A stretch of DNA of 57,604 nt. It comes from Bacteroidota bacterium (GTDB lineage: Bacteria; Bacteroidota; Rhodothermia; Rhodothermales; UBA10348). The position numbers were made by a program, and so were the translations under genes. This document shows, piece after piece, positions 16,592 through 24,411 of this stretch (positions are counted from its first letter, which is position 1; each line of letters starts with the position of its first letter). The notes under the pieces were generated by a model, which saw only the letters and a list, made by a program, of their open reading frames with translations, was not told where the DNA came from and ran no database searches. The DNA lies in NCBI GenBank assembly GCA_027622005.1, contig JAQBZH010000014.1:1-57604 (forward strand), in the 5' to 3' direction.

Positions 16592-17377
16592 ATGAGCGAA
16601 GAAAAAGTACAGTCGGCGCACCGCGCGTCGATAGAAGACCTGCTAAAGGCGGGAACCCATTTCGGCCACCTTACGAGCCGCTGGAATCCGAAAATGCGCA
16701 ACCACATCTTCATGGAGCGCAACGGAATCCACATCATCAACCTGAATCATACCCAGTCCTACTTGGACGAAGCGGCCGAAGCCGTTGCGCGGTTCACCCG
16801 GAAAGGAAAGAAAATCCTTTTCACTGGCACCAAAAAGCAGGGTCGTGACATCATCCGTAAACTGGCCATCGATTGTGGCTCTCCGTTTGTGGTTGAGCGC
16901 TGGCTCGGTGGAACGCTGACCAACTTCCAAACCATCCGTCGTTCGATTCGTCGCATGGACGAGTTGGTTAAGATGCAGGCTGACGGCACGATGGACCAGC
17001 TCAAAAAGAAAGAGCGCCTCATGAAAGCCCGTGAGCTCGAAAAACTTGAAAAAGTATTGTCGGGTATCAAAGACATGGCGCGCGTTCCCGGAGCACTGTT
17101 CATTGTGGACATTAACCGTGAGCACATTGCCGTCCAGGAAGCCCAGAAGCTTGGCATTCCAATCATTGCCATTGTGGATACGAATTGCAACCCGGATGTG
17201 GTTGATTTCCCGATCCCGGCCAATGACGACGCTTTAAAATCGATCGAGTTAATTACTGCTGTGATTGCGAACGCCATTAAAGAAGGCGAAAAAGAGCGTC
17301 AGTTTGCAGATGCCGCTTCTAAACTCGAAAAGGAAAAGCGCACTCAGGATAAAAACGAGTCGAAAGACAAAGCCTAA
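16592..17377 (+). CDS. rpsB: 30S ribosomal protein S2
   Basis: S2 joins the small subunit late and anchors S1 where present. The product has 261 residues starting MSEEKVQSAHRASIEDLLKAGTHFGH. The family core is present: LTSRWNPKM, IFMERNGIHIINL, RWLGGTLTNF and IVDTNCNPD. The C-terminus is a charged Lys/Glu tail of about 35 residues. The gene lies 139 bp after rpsI and 160 bp before tsf, matching the common rpsB-tsf order. Confidence 0.97.
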   Translation: MSEEKVQSAHRASIEDLLKAGTHFGHLTSRWNPKMRNHIFMERNGIHIINLNHTQSYLDEAAEAVARFTRKGKKILFTGTKKQGRDIIRKLAIDCGSPFVVERWLGGTLTNFQTIRRSIRRMDELVKMQADGTMDQLKKKERLMKARELEKLEKVLSGIKDMARVPGALFIVDINREHIAVQEAQKLGIPIIAIVDTNCNPDVVDFPIPANDDALKSIELITAVIANAIKEGEKERQFADAASKLEKEKRTQDKNESKDKA

Positions 17378-17537
17378 TTCCCCTTTTGGGTGATTGGGGC
17401 TTCGGGTGAAGGCCGCTTCAAGGCGGTTCTCGCTTTCGGACGATTTGCCGAGTTTTCGAACCATTATTAGTTAACCACTGTCAACCGGATTGGCCATTAT
17501 GGCGTTTTCTGGTCGATCGAATAAGCTTAGTTAGAAT

Positions 17538-18368
17538 ATGTCTATTTCTGCTGCAGATGTCAAAAAATTGCGCGACCTGACTGGGGTCGGCATGATGGAC
17601 TGCAAAAAAGCCATGGAAGAAGCCAATGGGGATTTCAATGCCGCCATTGACCTTCTTAGAACCAAGGGCCAAAAAGTAGCCGCCAAACGCGCCGATCGGG
17701 ACGCGAAGGAAGGCATTATCGCAACGGGCTCATCCGCTGACGGCCGCACAGCCATTTTGGTTGAAGTCAACTGCGAAACAGACTTCGTGGCTCGCAATGA
17801 CGGTTTTCAGTCGTTTGCGAGTGAAATCCGTGACCTGGTACTAGCTGACCTTCCAACTGATCGCGACGCATTTATGGATTCGGTAATGAAAGATGGCCGC
17901 ACCGTGGCCCTTGCTCTTACCGACATGACCGGTAAAATTGGAGAGAAGATTGACGTTCGCCGTACGCAGGTTCTTACCAGCACCGACGGAAAAATCGTTT
18001 CCTATATCCACCCGGGAGCTCGTTTAGGGGTTTTGGTTGATATGTCAGGAGCAGGTAATCTGGATTCGGCTGGTCGGGACGTGGCGATGCAGGTTGCTGC
18101 ACTCAACCCGATCGCAACGAGTCGGGACGACGTGCCTCAGGACGTAAAAGACAAAGAAATGCAGATCGCAGCCGAACAGGCTCGCGAAGAAGGCAAGCCA
18201 GAACAGCTGATTGAGCGGATCGCGATGGGCAAACTGGAGCGATACTACAAAGATTACGTTTTGCTAGAGCAACCCTTTGTGAAGGACTCGGCACAAACCG
18301 TGGGCGATATGCTTAAAAGCGCCAACGCGACGGTCAAGACGTTTGCCCGCTTTGCACTGGGCGAATAG
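17538..18368 (+). CDS. tsf: Elongation factor Ts
   Basis: EF-Ts exchanges GDP for GTP on EF-Tu. The product has 276 residues. The N-terminal UBA-like domain has KLRDLTGVGMMDCKKAMEEANGD. The core contains VEVNCETDFVARND, the EF-Ts signature that includes the TDFVA motif contacting EF-Tu. It ends ...KTFARFALGE. The stop codon and the three codons before it are part of a 12-bp sequence repeated three times, so extra stops follow immediately. A strong terminator lies 53 bp downstream. Confidence 0.97.
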   Translation: MSISAADVKKLRDLTGVGMMDCKKAMEEANGDFNAAIDLLRTKGQKVAAKRADRDAKEGIIATGSSADGRTAILVEVNCETDFVARNDGFQSFASEIRDLVLADLPTDRDAFMDSVMKDGRTVALALTDMTGKIGEKIDVRRTQVLTSTDGKIVSYIHPGARLGVLVDMSGAGNLDSAGRDVAMQVAALNPIATSRDDVPQDVKDKEMQIAAEQAREEGKPEQLIERIAMGKLERYYKDYVLLEQPFVKDSAQTVGDMLKSANATVKTFARFALGE

Positions 18369-18392
18369 CCGGGCGAATAACCGGGCGAATAG
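18359..18392 (+). repeat. Three 12-bp repeats across the tsf stop codon
   Basis: Units GGGCGAATAGCC (18359-18370), GGGCGAATAACC (18371-18382) and a partial GGGCGAATAG (18383-18392). Each unit carries a stop triplet (TAG, TAA, TAG) in the tsf frame, giving three consecutive in-frame stops. Confidence 0.9.
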
Positions 18393-18420
18393 TTTTTAAT
18401 GGTTTCTTTTGGAATGTAAA

Positions 18421-18457
18421 GAGGGGTTCGCGCTGCGCGCGAACCCCTCTTTTTTTT
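18421..18457 (+). terminator. Rho-independent terminator after tsf
   Basis: A 12-bp perfect stem (18421-18432 with 18438-18449), a 5-base loop and eight T residues. It may also serve the convergent gene at 18495-18890, since its minus-strand reading ends in TTTA. Confidence 0.92.
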
Positions 18458-18494
18458 GACCCTATTGGGTGAGCTACTAGAGTCTGGTGTGGAC

Positions 18495-18890
18495 CTATTT
18501 TCCTCGACCAGCAAACCATCCAAGAACTCCACCTACTACGAAAAACCGTAATGATTCTCCAAGAATGCCGACTACGACGCCCGTCGTATCCATAACGTCC
18601 ATCGTTGCATACGCATCGCATGCATAAGCCACGGCATAGAAAAACCCGATGCCAACCGCTGCTTTTGCGCCGCTCATATAGTCTGCAGCACCGTTCCATT
18701 TGATCGCTGTGCAAGCTAAAACCGATAGTGCAATTTGAGAGACGATCAACGACCACCAAATGGGGACTTCTCTGCCCGCCGTGAAGTGATCTGCTAGGTA
18801 AGATCCCAGCGCTAAGCCATACAGCAGGTATCCCAATAAGAAAAAGGTAACGGCGCCGATGGCGACGTTGGTAAGAGTTTTCGAATCCAT
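18495..18890 (-). CDS. Small multi-pass membrane protein
   Basis: 131 residues with about four predicted membrane helices: 8-30, 45-62, 72-92 and 103-126. It has the general look of DUF1761-type proteins (small 4-helix inner-membrane proteins with a WWSLIVSQIAL-like helix and conserved Gly/Ala), but I cannot confirm the family. It reads against the surrounding translation genes and has its own gap on both sides. Function unknown. Confidence 0.65.
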   Translation of the reverse strand: MDSKTLTNVAIGAVTFFLLGYLLYGLALGSYLADHFTAGREVPIWWSLIVSQIALSVLACTAIKWNGAADYMSGAKAAVGIGFFYAVAYACDAYATMDVMDTTGVVVGILGESLRFFVVGGVLGWFAGRGK

Positions 18891-19134
18891 ATCGTAATCT
18901 CCGAAAGGTTAATTGAGGGTGTGGCGCTTCCCCAACACAGATCCCCGACTCCCGGCGCCTGAATAACTAGCTGACTCGACGGTACGAATATATTTTGACA
19001 TTTGCGAGTTTCTACCTTTCAGGCGTCCGGGTTAGTTCACATTCTCAATATCTGAACAGGGAGCGAATTGATACTGACAGGCTCATACATTAGCTTGATT
19101 GCATCTGCATACCTCACCCCACCAACCCAAAGAA

Positions 19135-19893
19135 GTGGACGCAAAAGACACCAACGGGCGTACGTATCGCCGAATTTTACTCAAACTGAGCGGCGAGTCG
19201 CTCATGGGAACGAAGCAATTCGGAATTGACGAAGAGATTATAGATGCCTACGCAGCGGAAATCCGACGAGTCGTAGATGCCGGAATCGAGCTCGCCATCG
19301 TTATTGGTGGCGGAAATATCTTTCGAGGCGTCAATAATGCAACGAAAGGCATGACCCGGTCTCACGCCGATTATATGGGCATGCTCGCGACCATGATCAA
19401 CGCGATGGCATTGCAGGACGCACTGGAGCAAGCTGGCGTCCAGACCCGTTTGCAATCGAGCCTCAACATGGATGAAATCGCGGAGCCGTTTATCCGCCGC
19501 CGTGCCATTCGTCATCTGGAAAAAGGACGGGTGGTCATCTTTGGAGCCGGTACCGGGAATCCCTACTTCACTACCGACACCGCAGCTGCCCTTCGCGCGC
19601 TTGAAATGGATGCCGATGTCATCCTAAAAGGCACGCGGGTAGACGGAATATATTCGGCTGACCCCGAAAAGAATGCGAATGCCAAGCTCTTCCGGGATAT
19701 CCACGGCGATATCGTCATTTCCGACAACCTAAAAGTGATGGATATGACCGCTTTTACGCTGTGTAAGGAATCAAAAATGCCTATTATCGTCTTTAATATG
19801 GATACTGGTGGTAATCTCGAACGCATTGTTCGAGGCGAATCCATCGGGACCCTGGTCCACTGGAGATCTGATAGAACCACCCAAATGGCCTAG
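19135..19893 (+). CDS. pyrH: UMP kinase
   Basis: UMP kinase phosphorylates UMP to UDP, the first committed step to UTP and CTP. The amino-acid-kinase fold is clear: [14 protein letters not shown] at the N-terminus, [65 protein letters not shown]. The start is uncertain: GTG at 19135 gives 252 residues, and TTG at 19099 would add 12. It is upstream of frr, the usual pyrH-frr pair. The frr start codon lies 25 bp after the pyrH stop. Confidence 0.95.
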   Translation: MDAKDTNGRTYRRILLKLSGESLMGTKQFGIDEEIIDAYAAEIRRVVDAGIELAIVIGGGNIFRGVNNATKGMTRSHADYMGMLATMINAMALQDALEQAGVQTRLQSSLNMDEIAEPFIRRRAIRHLEKGRVVIFGAGTGNPYFTTDTAAALRALEMDADVILKGTRVDGIYSADPEKNANAKLFRDIHGDIVISDNLKVMDMTAFTLCKESKMPIIVFNMDTGGNLERIVRGESIGTLVHWRSDRTTQMA

Positions 19894-19918
19894 TTCAGCT
19901 CCTCATCTAGCTCGTTTT

Positions 19919-20488
19919 ATGATACACGAAGATTTAGAACTCATCTTAGAAGACGCATCGGAAGGCATGGACAAGTGCATCGAGCATTTGCGCCATGAAA
20001 TGGTATCCATTCGGGCCGGCCGAGCAACGCCCGCCATGCTCGAAAACGTGCGCGTGGAGTACTATGGCTCCATATCACCCCTTAATCAGATTGCGTCGAT
20101 TAACGCCCCGCAGCACGATCTGTTGACCGTCCAGCCATGGGATTCTTCTGCACTCGGTGCGATTGAAAAAGCCATTATGGCCGCCAATTTGGGAATAAAT
20201 CCAGGAAATGATGGGGTGATGATTCGGCTTCCGGTACCTCCGCTTTCGGAAGAACGGCGCCGCGACCTAGCCAAGACCGCCCGCACTAAAGGCGAGGATG
20301 CTAAAATTGCGGTCCGGGGCGTGCGTCGCAATGCGAAGGAAATGATCAAAACGACCCAAAAGGAAGAAAAGCTTTCGGAGGACATGATGTACGAGGCCGA
20401 AGAAACGCTTCAAACCATGACCGACAAGCACATTATAAAGATCGACGCGTTGCTGGCTCACAAAGAAGCCGAGATTATGGAAGTTTAA
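19919..20488 (+). CDS. frr: Ribosome recycling factor
   Basis: RRF, with EF-G, splits the post-termination ribosome. The product has 189 residues from the ATG at 19919, an expected length. An open frame extends further upstream into pyrH, but family alignment fixes the start at MIHEDLELILEDASEGMDKCIEHL. RAGRATPAMLENVRVEYYG and VRGVRRNAKEMIK are diagnostic segments. Downstream lie a 94-bp gap and tRNA-Ser. Confidence 0.96.
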   Translation: MIHEDLELILEDASEGMDKCIEHLRHEMVSIRAGRATPAMLENVRVEYYGSISPLNQIASINAPQHDLLTVQPWDSSALGAIEKAIMAANLGINPGNDGVMIRLPVPPLSEERRRDLAKTARTKGEDAKIAVRGVRRNAKEMIKTTQKEEKLSEDMMYEAEETLQTMTDKHIIKIDALLAHKEAEIMEV

Positions 20489-20582
20489 GGCCAGACCCGG
20501 GCCAGGCGATCAAGATTCACCACTCCTGCACCAAAAGGCCGAAACAACGAGCCCAAAGGCGCATTAAGTGGCAGTTGACATT

Positions 20583-20669
20583 GGAGAGGTGTCCGAGTGG
20601 CTGAAGGAGCACGCTTGGAAAGCGTGTGTACGGGGAACTGTACCGAGGGTTCGAATCCCTCTCTCTCCG
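20583..20669 (+). tRNA. tRNA-Ser(GGA)
   Basis: An 87-nt class II tRNA. The acceptor stem GGAGAGG pairs with TCTCTCC (one G-U). The anticodon loop TTGGAAA gives anticodon GGA (Ser, UCC/UCU). The long variable arm is GTAC-8nt-GTAC, and the T-arm is GAGGGTTCGAATCCCTC. The discriminator is G and CCA is not encoded. It is followed by a terminator at 20681. Confidence 0.97.
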
Positions 20670-20680
20670 CGTCCAGCGAA

Positions 20681-20718
20681 CGCCCCGATTGCGAAAGCAA
20701 CCGGGGCGTTTCTTTTTT
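20681..20718 (+). terminator. Terminator after tRNA-Ser
   Basis: Stem CGCCCCG/CGGGGCG, one A-C mismatch, inner stem TTGC/GCAA with a GAAA loop, then TTTCTTTTTT. Confidence 0.92.
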
Positions 20719-20720
20719 AC

Positions 20721-20847
20721 CGAAGAGAGCTTGCTCTCGAAGGGGGAAAAGAAACGACTCGGCCGCGCGAAGCGCGGAAGGGGCGGACATTGGTAAGGAG
20801 TGCCAGGGCTAACGGCGAGCGAAGCGAGCCGTAATCCTCTCTCTCCG
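20721..20847 (+). repeat. Three GC-rich hairpins ending in a copy of the tRNA-Ser 3' end
   Basis: Hairpins at 20725-20738, 20763-20777 (CCGCGC-GAA-GCGCGG) and 20813-20831 (CGGC...GCCG around a GC-GAA-GC core). They are followed by AATCCTCTCTCTCCG at 20833-20847, which matches the last 16 nt of tRNA-Ser (20654-20669) with one C missing. The copy is 178 bp downstream of the original. The layout matches the one beside tRNA-Cys at 52741-52890. Confidence 0.75.
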
Positions 20848-21323
20848 TATCAAAAACCTCTTCTTTTGAATGCCCCGGAAAATGGGGAAGCCTACAAGTT
20901 CCAGTAAGACCTGAACTTTTGATACGAATTTGTACTATCAAAACTTGAGGGCTCTTCTTTTGACAAGAACTGAACGCCCGATAGATCCAATTCTGCCCAG
21001 TCCCGCTTTGTCTGACCGTCTCTTCATCTTCCTCAATGCAACTACCTTTTGCTTGGTGTTGCGACGACCGGTTGAATCTCCCCAATACGCGAGTCAGGAT
21101 TACCACGGTCGCACCTTTTTGAAACAGTTGTCCTCTCTACGACAGCACGTGATCAAGATTAACAAAGGACTCCCTTCGGCTCCAGTATTATCTCTTCCGG
21201 AGCCACAATAGAAATCAACTATCGTATATTGTTGACCCTTTGGGGCCCACCTTACACTTATTGGATGCCACTCTTTGACGTAGCTCGTTTGAAGGCAAAT
21301 CGGCCTTGAATTCGCAGAAAACA
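20848..21323. other. Gene-free stretch between the tRNA-Ser unit and the broken lipoprotein gene
   Basis: The stretch contains an 8-bp inverted repeat (TTTTGATA at 20917-20924 / TATCAAAA around 20936-20943). No convincing gene is seen: open frames on both strands here lack family motifs and sensible starts. A promoter for the next gene probably lies near 21220-21300. Confidence 0.5.
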
Positions 21324-21806
21324 ATGAAACTACTTTATATCGCCGTAATGGTTCTGACTTTGGGGTTAACCGGTTGCCGCTCCAGTCAGCAAAGCCAACT
21401 GGCAGATCGGCAAGCTGAAGTTGCCGAAAAAGGCACGGAAGTCATGCCTTTTGACCTCGACGCTTCCACTCACATCTTCAAGAAAACGCTTGAAGGTGGT
21501 GTGCAACAAGTACTTGCGGATTCCAATGATTCTGAAGATGTTCGCTTGATCCGCGAACACTAGCAAAAAATATCAACTCAATTTGCAGCCGGTAATTTTC
21601 ATGATCCAACCATGATACACGGAGAGGATATGGGTGGATTACATGATTTGGTGATGGGACACGAGCAACTGGTCATTGAGTACCACGAGATCGAGCTCGG
21701 CGCGGAAATCACGTATTCTAGTGAGGATCCGAAGCTCGTCAAAGCGCTCCATTCTTGGTTTGATGCTCAGTTAGCCGACCACGGCGAGCACGCTAAATCC
21801 CACTAA
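21324..21806 (+). pseudogene. Lipoprotein gene interrupted by one in-frame TAG
   Basis: The ATG at 21324 starts a lipoprotein signal (MKLLYIAVMVLTLGLTGC, lipobox LTGC) and a 79-residue frame that stops at TAG 21561-21563. The same frame continues without a further stop to 21806 (QKISTQF...HGEDM...ITYSSEDPKLVKALHSWFDAQLADHGEHAKSH). Joined, the two halves form one coherent domain of about 160 residues. From memory, it resembles a small bacterial family (THIFxKTxxGGVQ ... LIREHLxxE ... IHGEDMPGL ... DAQLxDHG), sometimes mislabelled as aspartate carbamoyltransferase, in which a Leu stands where the TAG is. One base change (TTG to TAG) explains it. Read-through or sequencing error are alternatives. 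Confidence 0.75.
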
Positions 21807-21981
21807 CACCGATGAAGATCGACGCCCAAAGTGACAGGAATCCGAATTCCATCCCGTTCTAGACGACCGTTTTGGGTTGAAGGATAAAGGTCCCATTACC
21901 CTTCACACACGAATCACGAATCCCTGCGCAACATATTATCCATTCTGCGCTATTTTAGGGCCGCGGCGTTAAAGCCAATCC

Positions 21982-22054
<73 letters not shown>

Positions 22055-22063
22055 CCCAAAAGA

Positions 22064-22106
22064 AAGCCCCCGTTTTGACCTTTGAAGTCGAACCGAGGGC
22101 TTTTTT
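22064..22106 (+). terminator. Terminator after tRNA-Lys
   Basis: A long imperfect stem, AAGCCC...GGGCTT with inner GAC/GTC and TT/AA pairs, followed by six T residues. Confidence 0.88.
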
Positions 22107-22182
22107 ATTGATCCAATCAGACCTGAGGCTACTTATGCCTCAAAATCACCTTCGTAAATCGTTCATCCCCCTCACTGAGCGT

Positions 22183-24261
22183 CTAAAACGAAGCGCTGAC
22201 CCCCATTTGAAACGTACGTCCCGGCGACGGCTCGAAATATCGCCCGCCAAAAGCGTTTACGACCATCGATCCCACATACGTCCGATCAAGTAGGTTGGAG
22301 ACCTTTATAAAAGGCTGAATATGCGCTCCGCCGACAAAAAGCTTGGTGTAGCCCAGATTGGCATCGATAATCTGATAACCATCGTTACGGGTCTTGTTTG
22401 CGTTGTCCGCAAAGGTTGATGAGACGATATCCGCGACCAAGAGTCCGTAAACACCCCCCTTTTCAGCTCGTAAACCAAGGAATAAATGGTGCTCGGGTAT
22501 GCCAGGAAGCCGGAGGTCTTGAAGCTCTCCTTGGTCAAATTGAAACTGACTCTTCGTGTAAGAGGTCTGGAGACTGAATACTCGGTTTATGGCTGCCTGA
22601 AGCGCAATTTCGATGCCGATGTGCTTGGTTTCCCCGGAATTCCGGAAATAGGTACGACCCTGGGAATCCTGAAACGACTCAAGCTGATCGGACACGGACA
22701 TCCGAAAAACGGCCAAGTCATACGAAATCCTGCCAACCTTACCGCGCGCACCCAATTCAAATCCCTTCGTTTTTTGAGCGCCGACTTCTGCATTTAGACC
22801 GGCCGAGCCATTGGGTTGATTGACCAATTCGGTGGTGGTAGGCGTTTCGAATGCGGTGGAATAGTTGGCAAACAACAGGCCGGGTCCAACTCGATATGCG
22901 AGCCCGACTGAAGGGCTTACAGCCGAAAAAGACCGATCACCTGAAAGGGCTTCGTGCCCGGGAAGATGGTCCTTGAGCGTAAAATCGATGGCATCCGCAC
23001 GAAGCCCGGCCGTAAGTGTCAACGAGGATATCAAATTGAACTGCCCGAACACAAAGGCTGAAAGATTCCGAACATCTTCCTTTTGATCGACGGTGACGGC
23101 TAAGCCCCGTTCGCCCCCCACGTTGTTGAAGTTTAGACGGTCATCAGCTTGAAATCCTGCATCAACTCCTAGTCCCCATCCTCCCCGACTAAAGTCGTTT
23201 TGGAGCTGAATGCGGGCGCCGCCCGCCGTTCGTCCGAGATCGATGTAGGCGAAGGACAACGGATTGTCGAGCTGCCGCGTCAGGGCATAGGCCGTGACGG
23301 ATAACAGGCCGACTCCCGTTTGACGATTGAGTGTGGCCCCTACTTGAAACTGCGTACTCTCTTTTCCTGCGAGCGCATTCACATTCCGAACATCGGTCCC
23401 TCGAGGATTTTCAGTCATTTGGACCAGGGTCAATGCCCCCGGCGACTCTGAATCTTGTACCGCAAAACCCGAAACGACGCGTAATTGAGTGCGAGGTCCC
23501 AGGCTCAACAGAGCAGTAAGCATCCCTCGGGTAAACCGGTTTTCCGAATAATCTCGATAACCTTCGCTCGTCACAGAAGACGCGTAGCCGTAGAAGCGGT
23601 GTTTTCCCACAGGAATCGCCAAATCGGCTGAAACCTGTTGAAGCCCGTAACTACCTCCCATGCCCCGAATACCGATGCGTGTCGAGTCTTGAAAGGCATC
23701 CGTTGAAAGCATGAGCACGCCGCCGCTTCCGTTACCCCAAAAAGTGGAAGATGGGCCCCTCACGATTTCAGCCCTGCGAATAAACGCCGGGTCGACGATG
23801 TCTAGAATTCCTTGCCCATCTGGAAGCGTTAAAGGAATCCCATCGAGCACAACTTGAATGCCCCGAACGCCAAAGGCCGACCTCCAACCCACCCCACGAA
23901 TCAAGAACCGCTCTCCAAGAGCCGCGTGTCCCCGATCGTTAACCGTAACGCCGGCCATTCCTTGAAAAGTGCTCTGAAGAGACAGCCCAGGCTGAAGTGC
24001 GACATCATTCGGAGTCCGGGCCATCCTCGATAAGGCAAACGGGGCGCTTCCTTCAGTGGAAGCAGAACGCAGAGCCTCTACTTGGACCCCCGGAAGGTGA
24101 ACGGCCAGGGTATCGACCTTTTGAGCTGCTATCGGCAGCGTAAGAAAAAGAGAAAGGCCGATCCAAAAAGTGCTCTTTGGAAGCTTTTGGGGAAAGCCGG
24201 AGCTTTTCAGATCTAAAGGATAAGCCAAATTGAACCGCGTTAATGCTAATGCGACAAGCAA
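22183..24261 (-). CDS. TonB-dependent outer-membrane receptor
   Basis: A 692-residue receptor for TonB-energised uptake across the outer membrane. After a hydrophobic signal segment (about 30-46, WIGLSLFLTLPIAAQ) comes the plug (about 65-180: GMAGVTVNDRGHAALGERFLIRGVGWRSAFGVRGIQVVLDGIPL, DPAFIRRAEIVRGPSSTFWGNGSGGVL). A beta-barrel then ends in the aromatic-terminated PSPGRTFQMGVSASF. The plug motif IEIVRGP-type is clear. No CarboxypepD N-terminal extension of the SusC type is present, so siderophore, heme or cobalamin-like uptake fits better than glycans. The start may be later than 24261, since about 28 residues precede the signal segment. Substrate unknown. Histidine kinase gene upstream on the same strand. 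Confidence 0.92.
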   Translation of the reverse strand: MLVALALTRFNLAYPLDLKSSGFPQKLPKSTFWIGLSLFLTLPIAAQKVDTLAVHLPGVQVEALRSASTEGSAPFALSRMARTPNDVALQPGLSLQSTFQGMAGVTVNDRGHAALGERFLIRGVGWRSAFGVRGIQVVLDGIPLTLPDGQGILDIVDPAFIRRAEIVRGPSSTFWGNGSGGVLMLSTDAFQDSTRIGIRGMGGSYGLQQVSADLAIPVGKHRFYGYASSVTSEGYRDYSENRFTRGMLTALLSLGPRTQLRVVSGFAVQDSESPGALTLVQMTENPRGTDVRNVNALAGKESTQFQVGATLNRQTGVGLLSVTAYALTRQLDNPLSFAYIDLGRTAGGARIQLQNDFSRGGWGLGVDAGFQADDRLNFNNVGGERGLAVTVDQKEDVRNLSAFVFGQFNLISSLTLTAGLRADAIDFTLKDHLPGHEALSGDRSFSAVSPSVGLAYRVGPGLLFANYSTAFETPTTTELVNQPNGSAGLNAEVGAQKTKGFELGARGKVGRISYDLAVFRMSVSDQLESFQDSQGRTYFRNSGETKHIGIEIALQAAINRVFSLQTSYTKSQFQFDQGELQDLRLPGIPEHHLFLGLRAEKGGVYGLLVADIVSSTFADNANKTRNDGYQIIDANLGYTKLFVGGAHIQPFIKVSNLLDRTYVGSMVVNAFGGRYFEPSPGRTFQMGVSASF

Positions 24262-24318
24262 GATGCCGCAAAGATAACCCGTTTCAGGTTTGGGGACACA
24301 AGGACACGAACGGAGACC

Positions 24319-24411
24319 CGCTGGTTTTTCTAGCTGGTCGTCAATTTGACTGGGCCGCTGGTTTTTCTAGCTGGTCGACAATTTAACTGGGCCGTCCGTT
24401 TTTCTAGCTTG
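24319..24411 (-). repeat. 37-bp tandem repeat (2.5 copies) across the histidine kinase stop codon
   Basis: Full units at 24374-24410 and 24337-24373, plus a partial unit at 24319-24336. On the minus strand each full unit carries the TAG triplet in CAGCTAGAAAAACC-type context. The kinase stop (24367-24369) falls at the junction of the first and second units. Confidence 0.88.

Noticed and set aside
20717-21211. Overlapping open frames on both strands after tRNA-Ser
   Set aside because: They read through hairpins, the tRNA end copy and low-quality starts. No domain is visible on either strand.
21561-21563. Genome-wide amber (TAG) recoding
   Set aside because: fabH, tsf and the histidine kinase end in TAG, so TAG still works as a stop. 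One or two broken genes are a simpler explanation.
22183-24261. SusCD-type polysaccharide utilisation locus
   Set aside because: The TonB receptor has no SusC-type N-terminal extension and there is no SusD gene or glycoside hydrolase.
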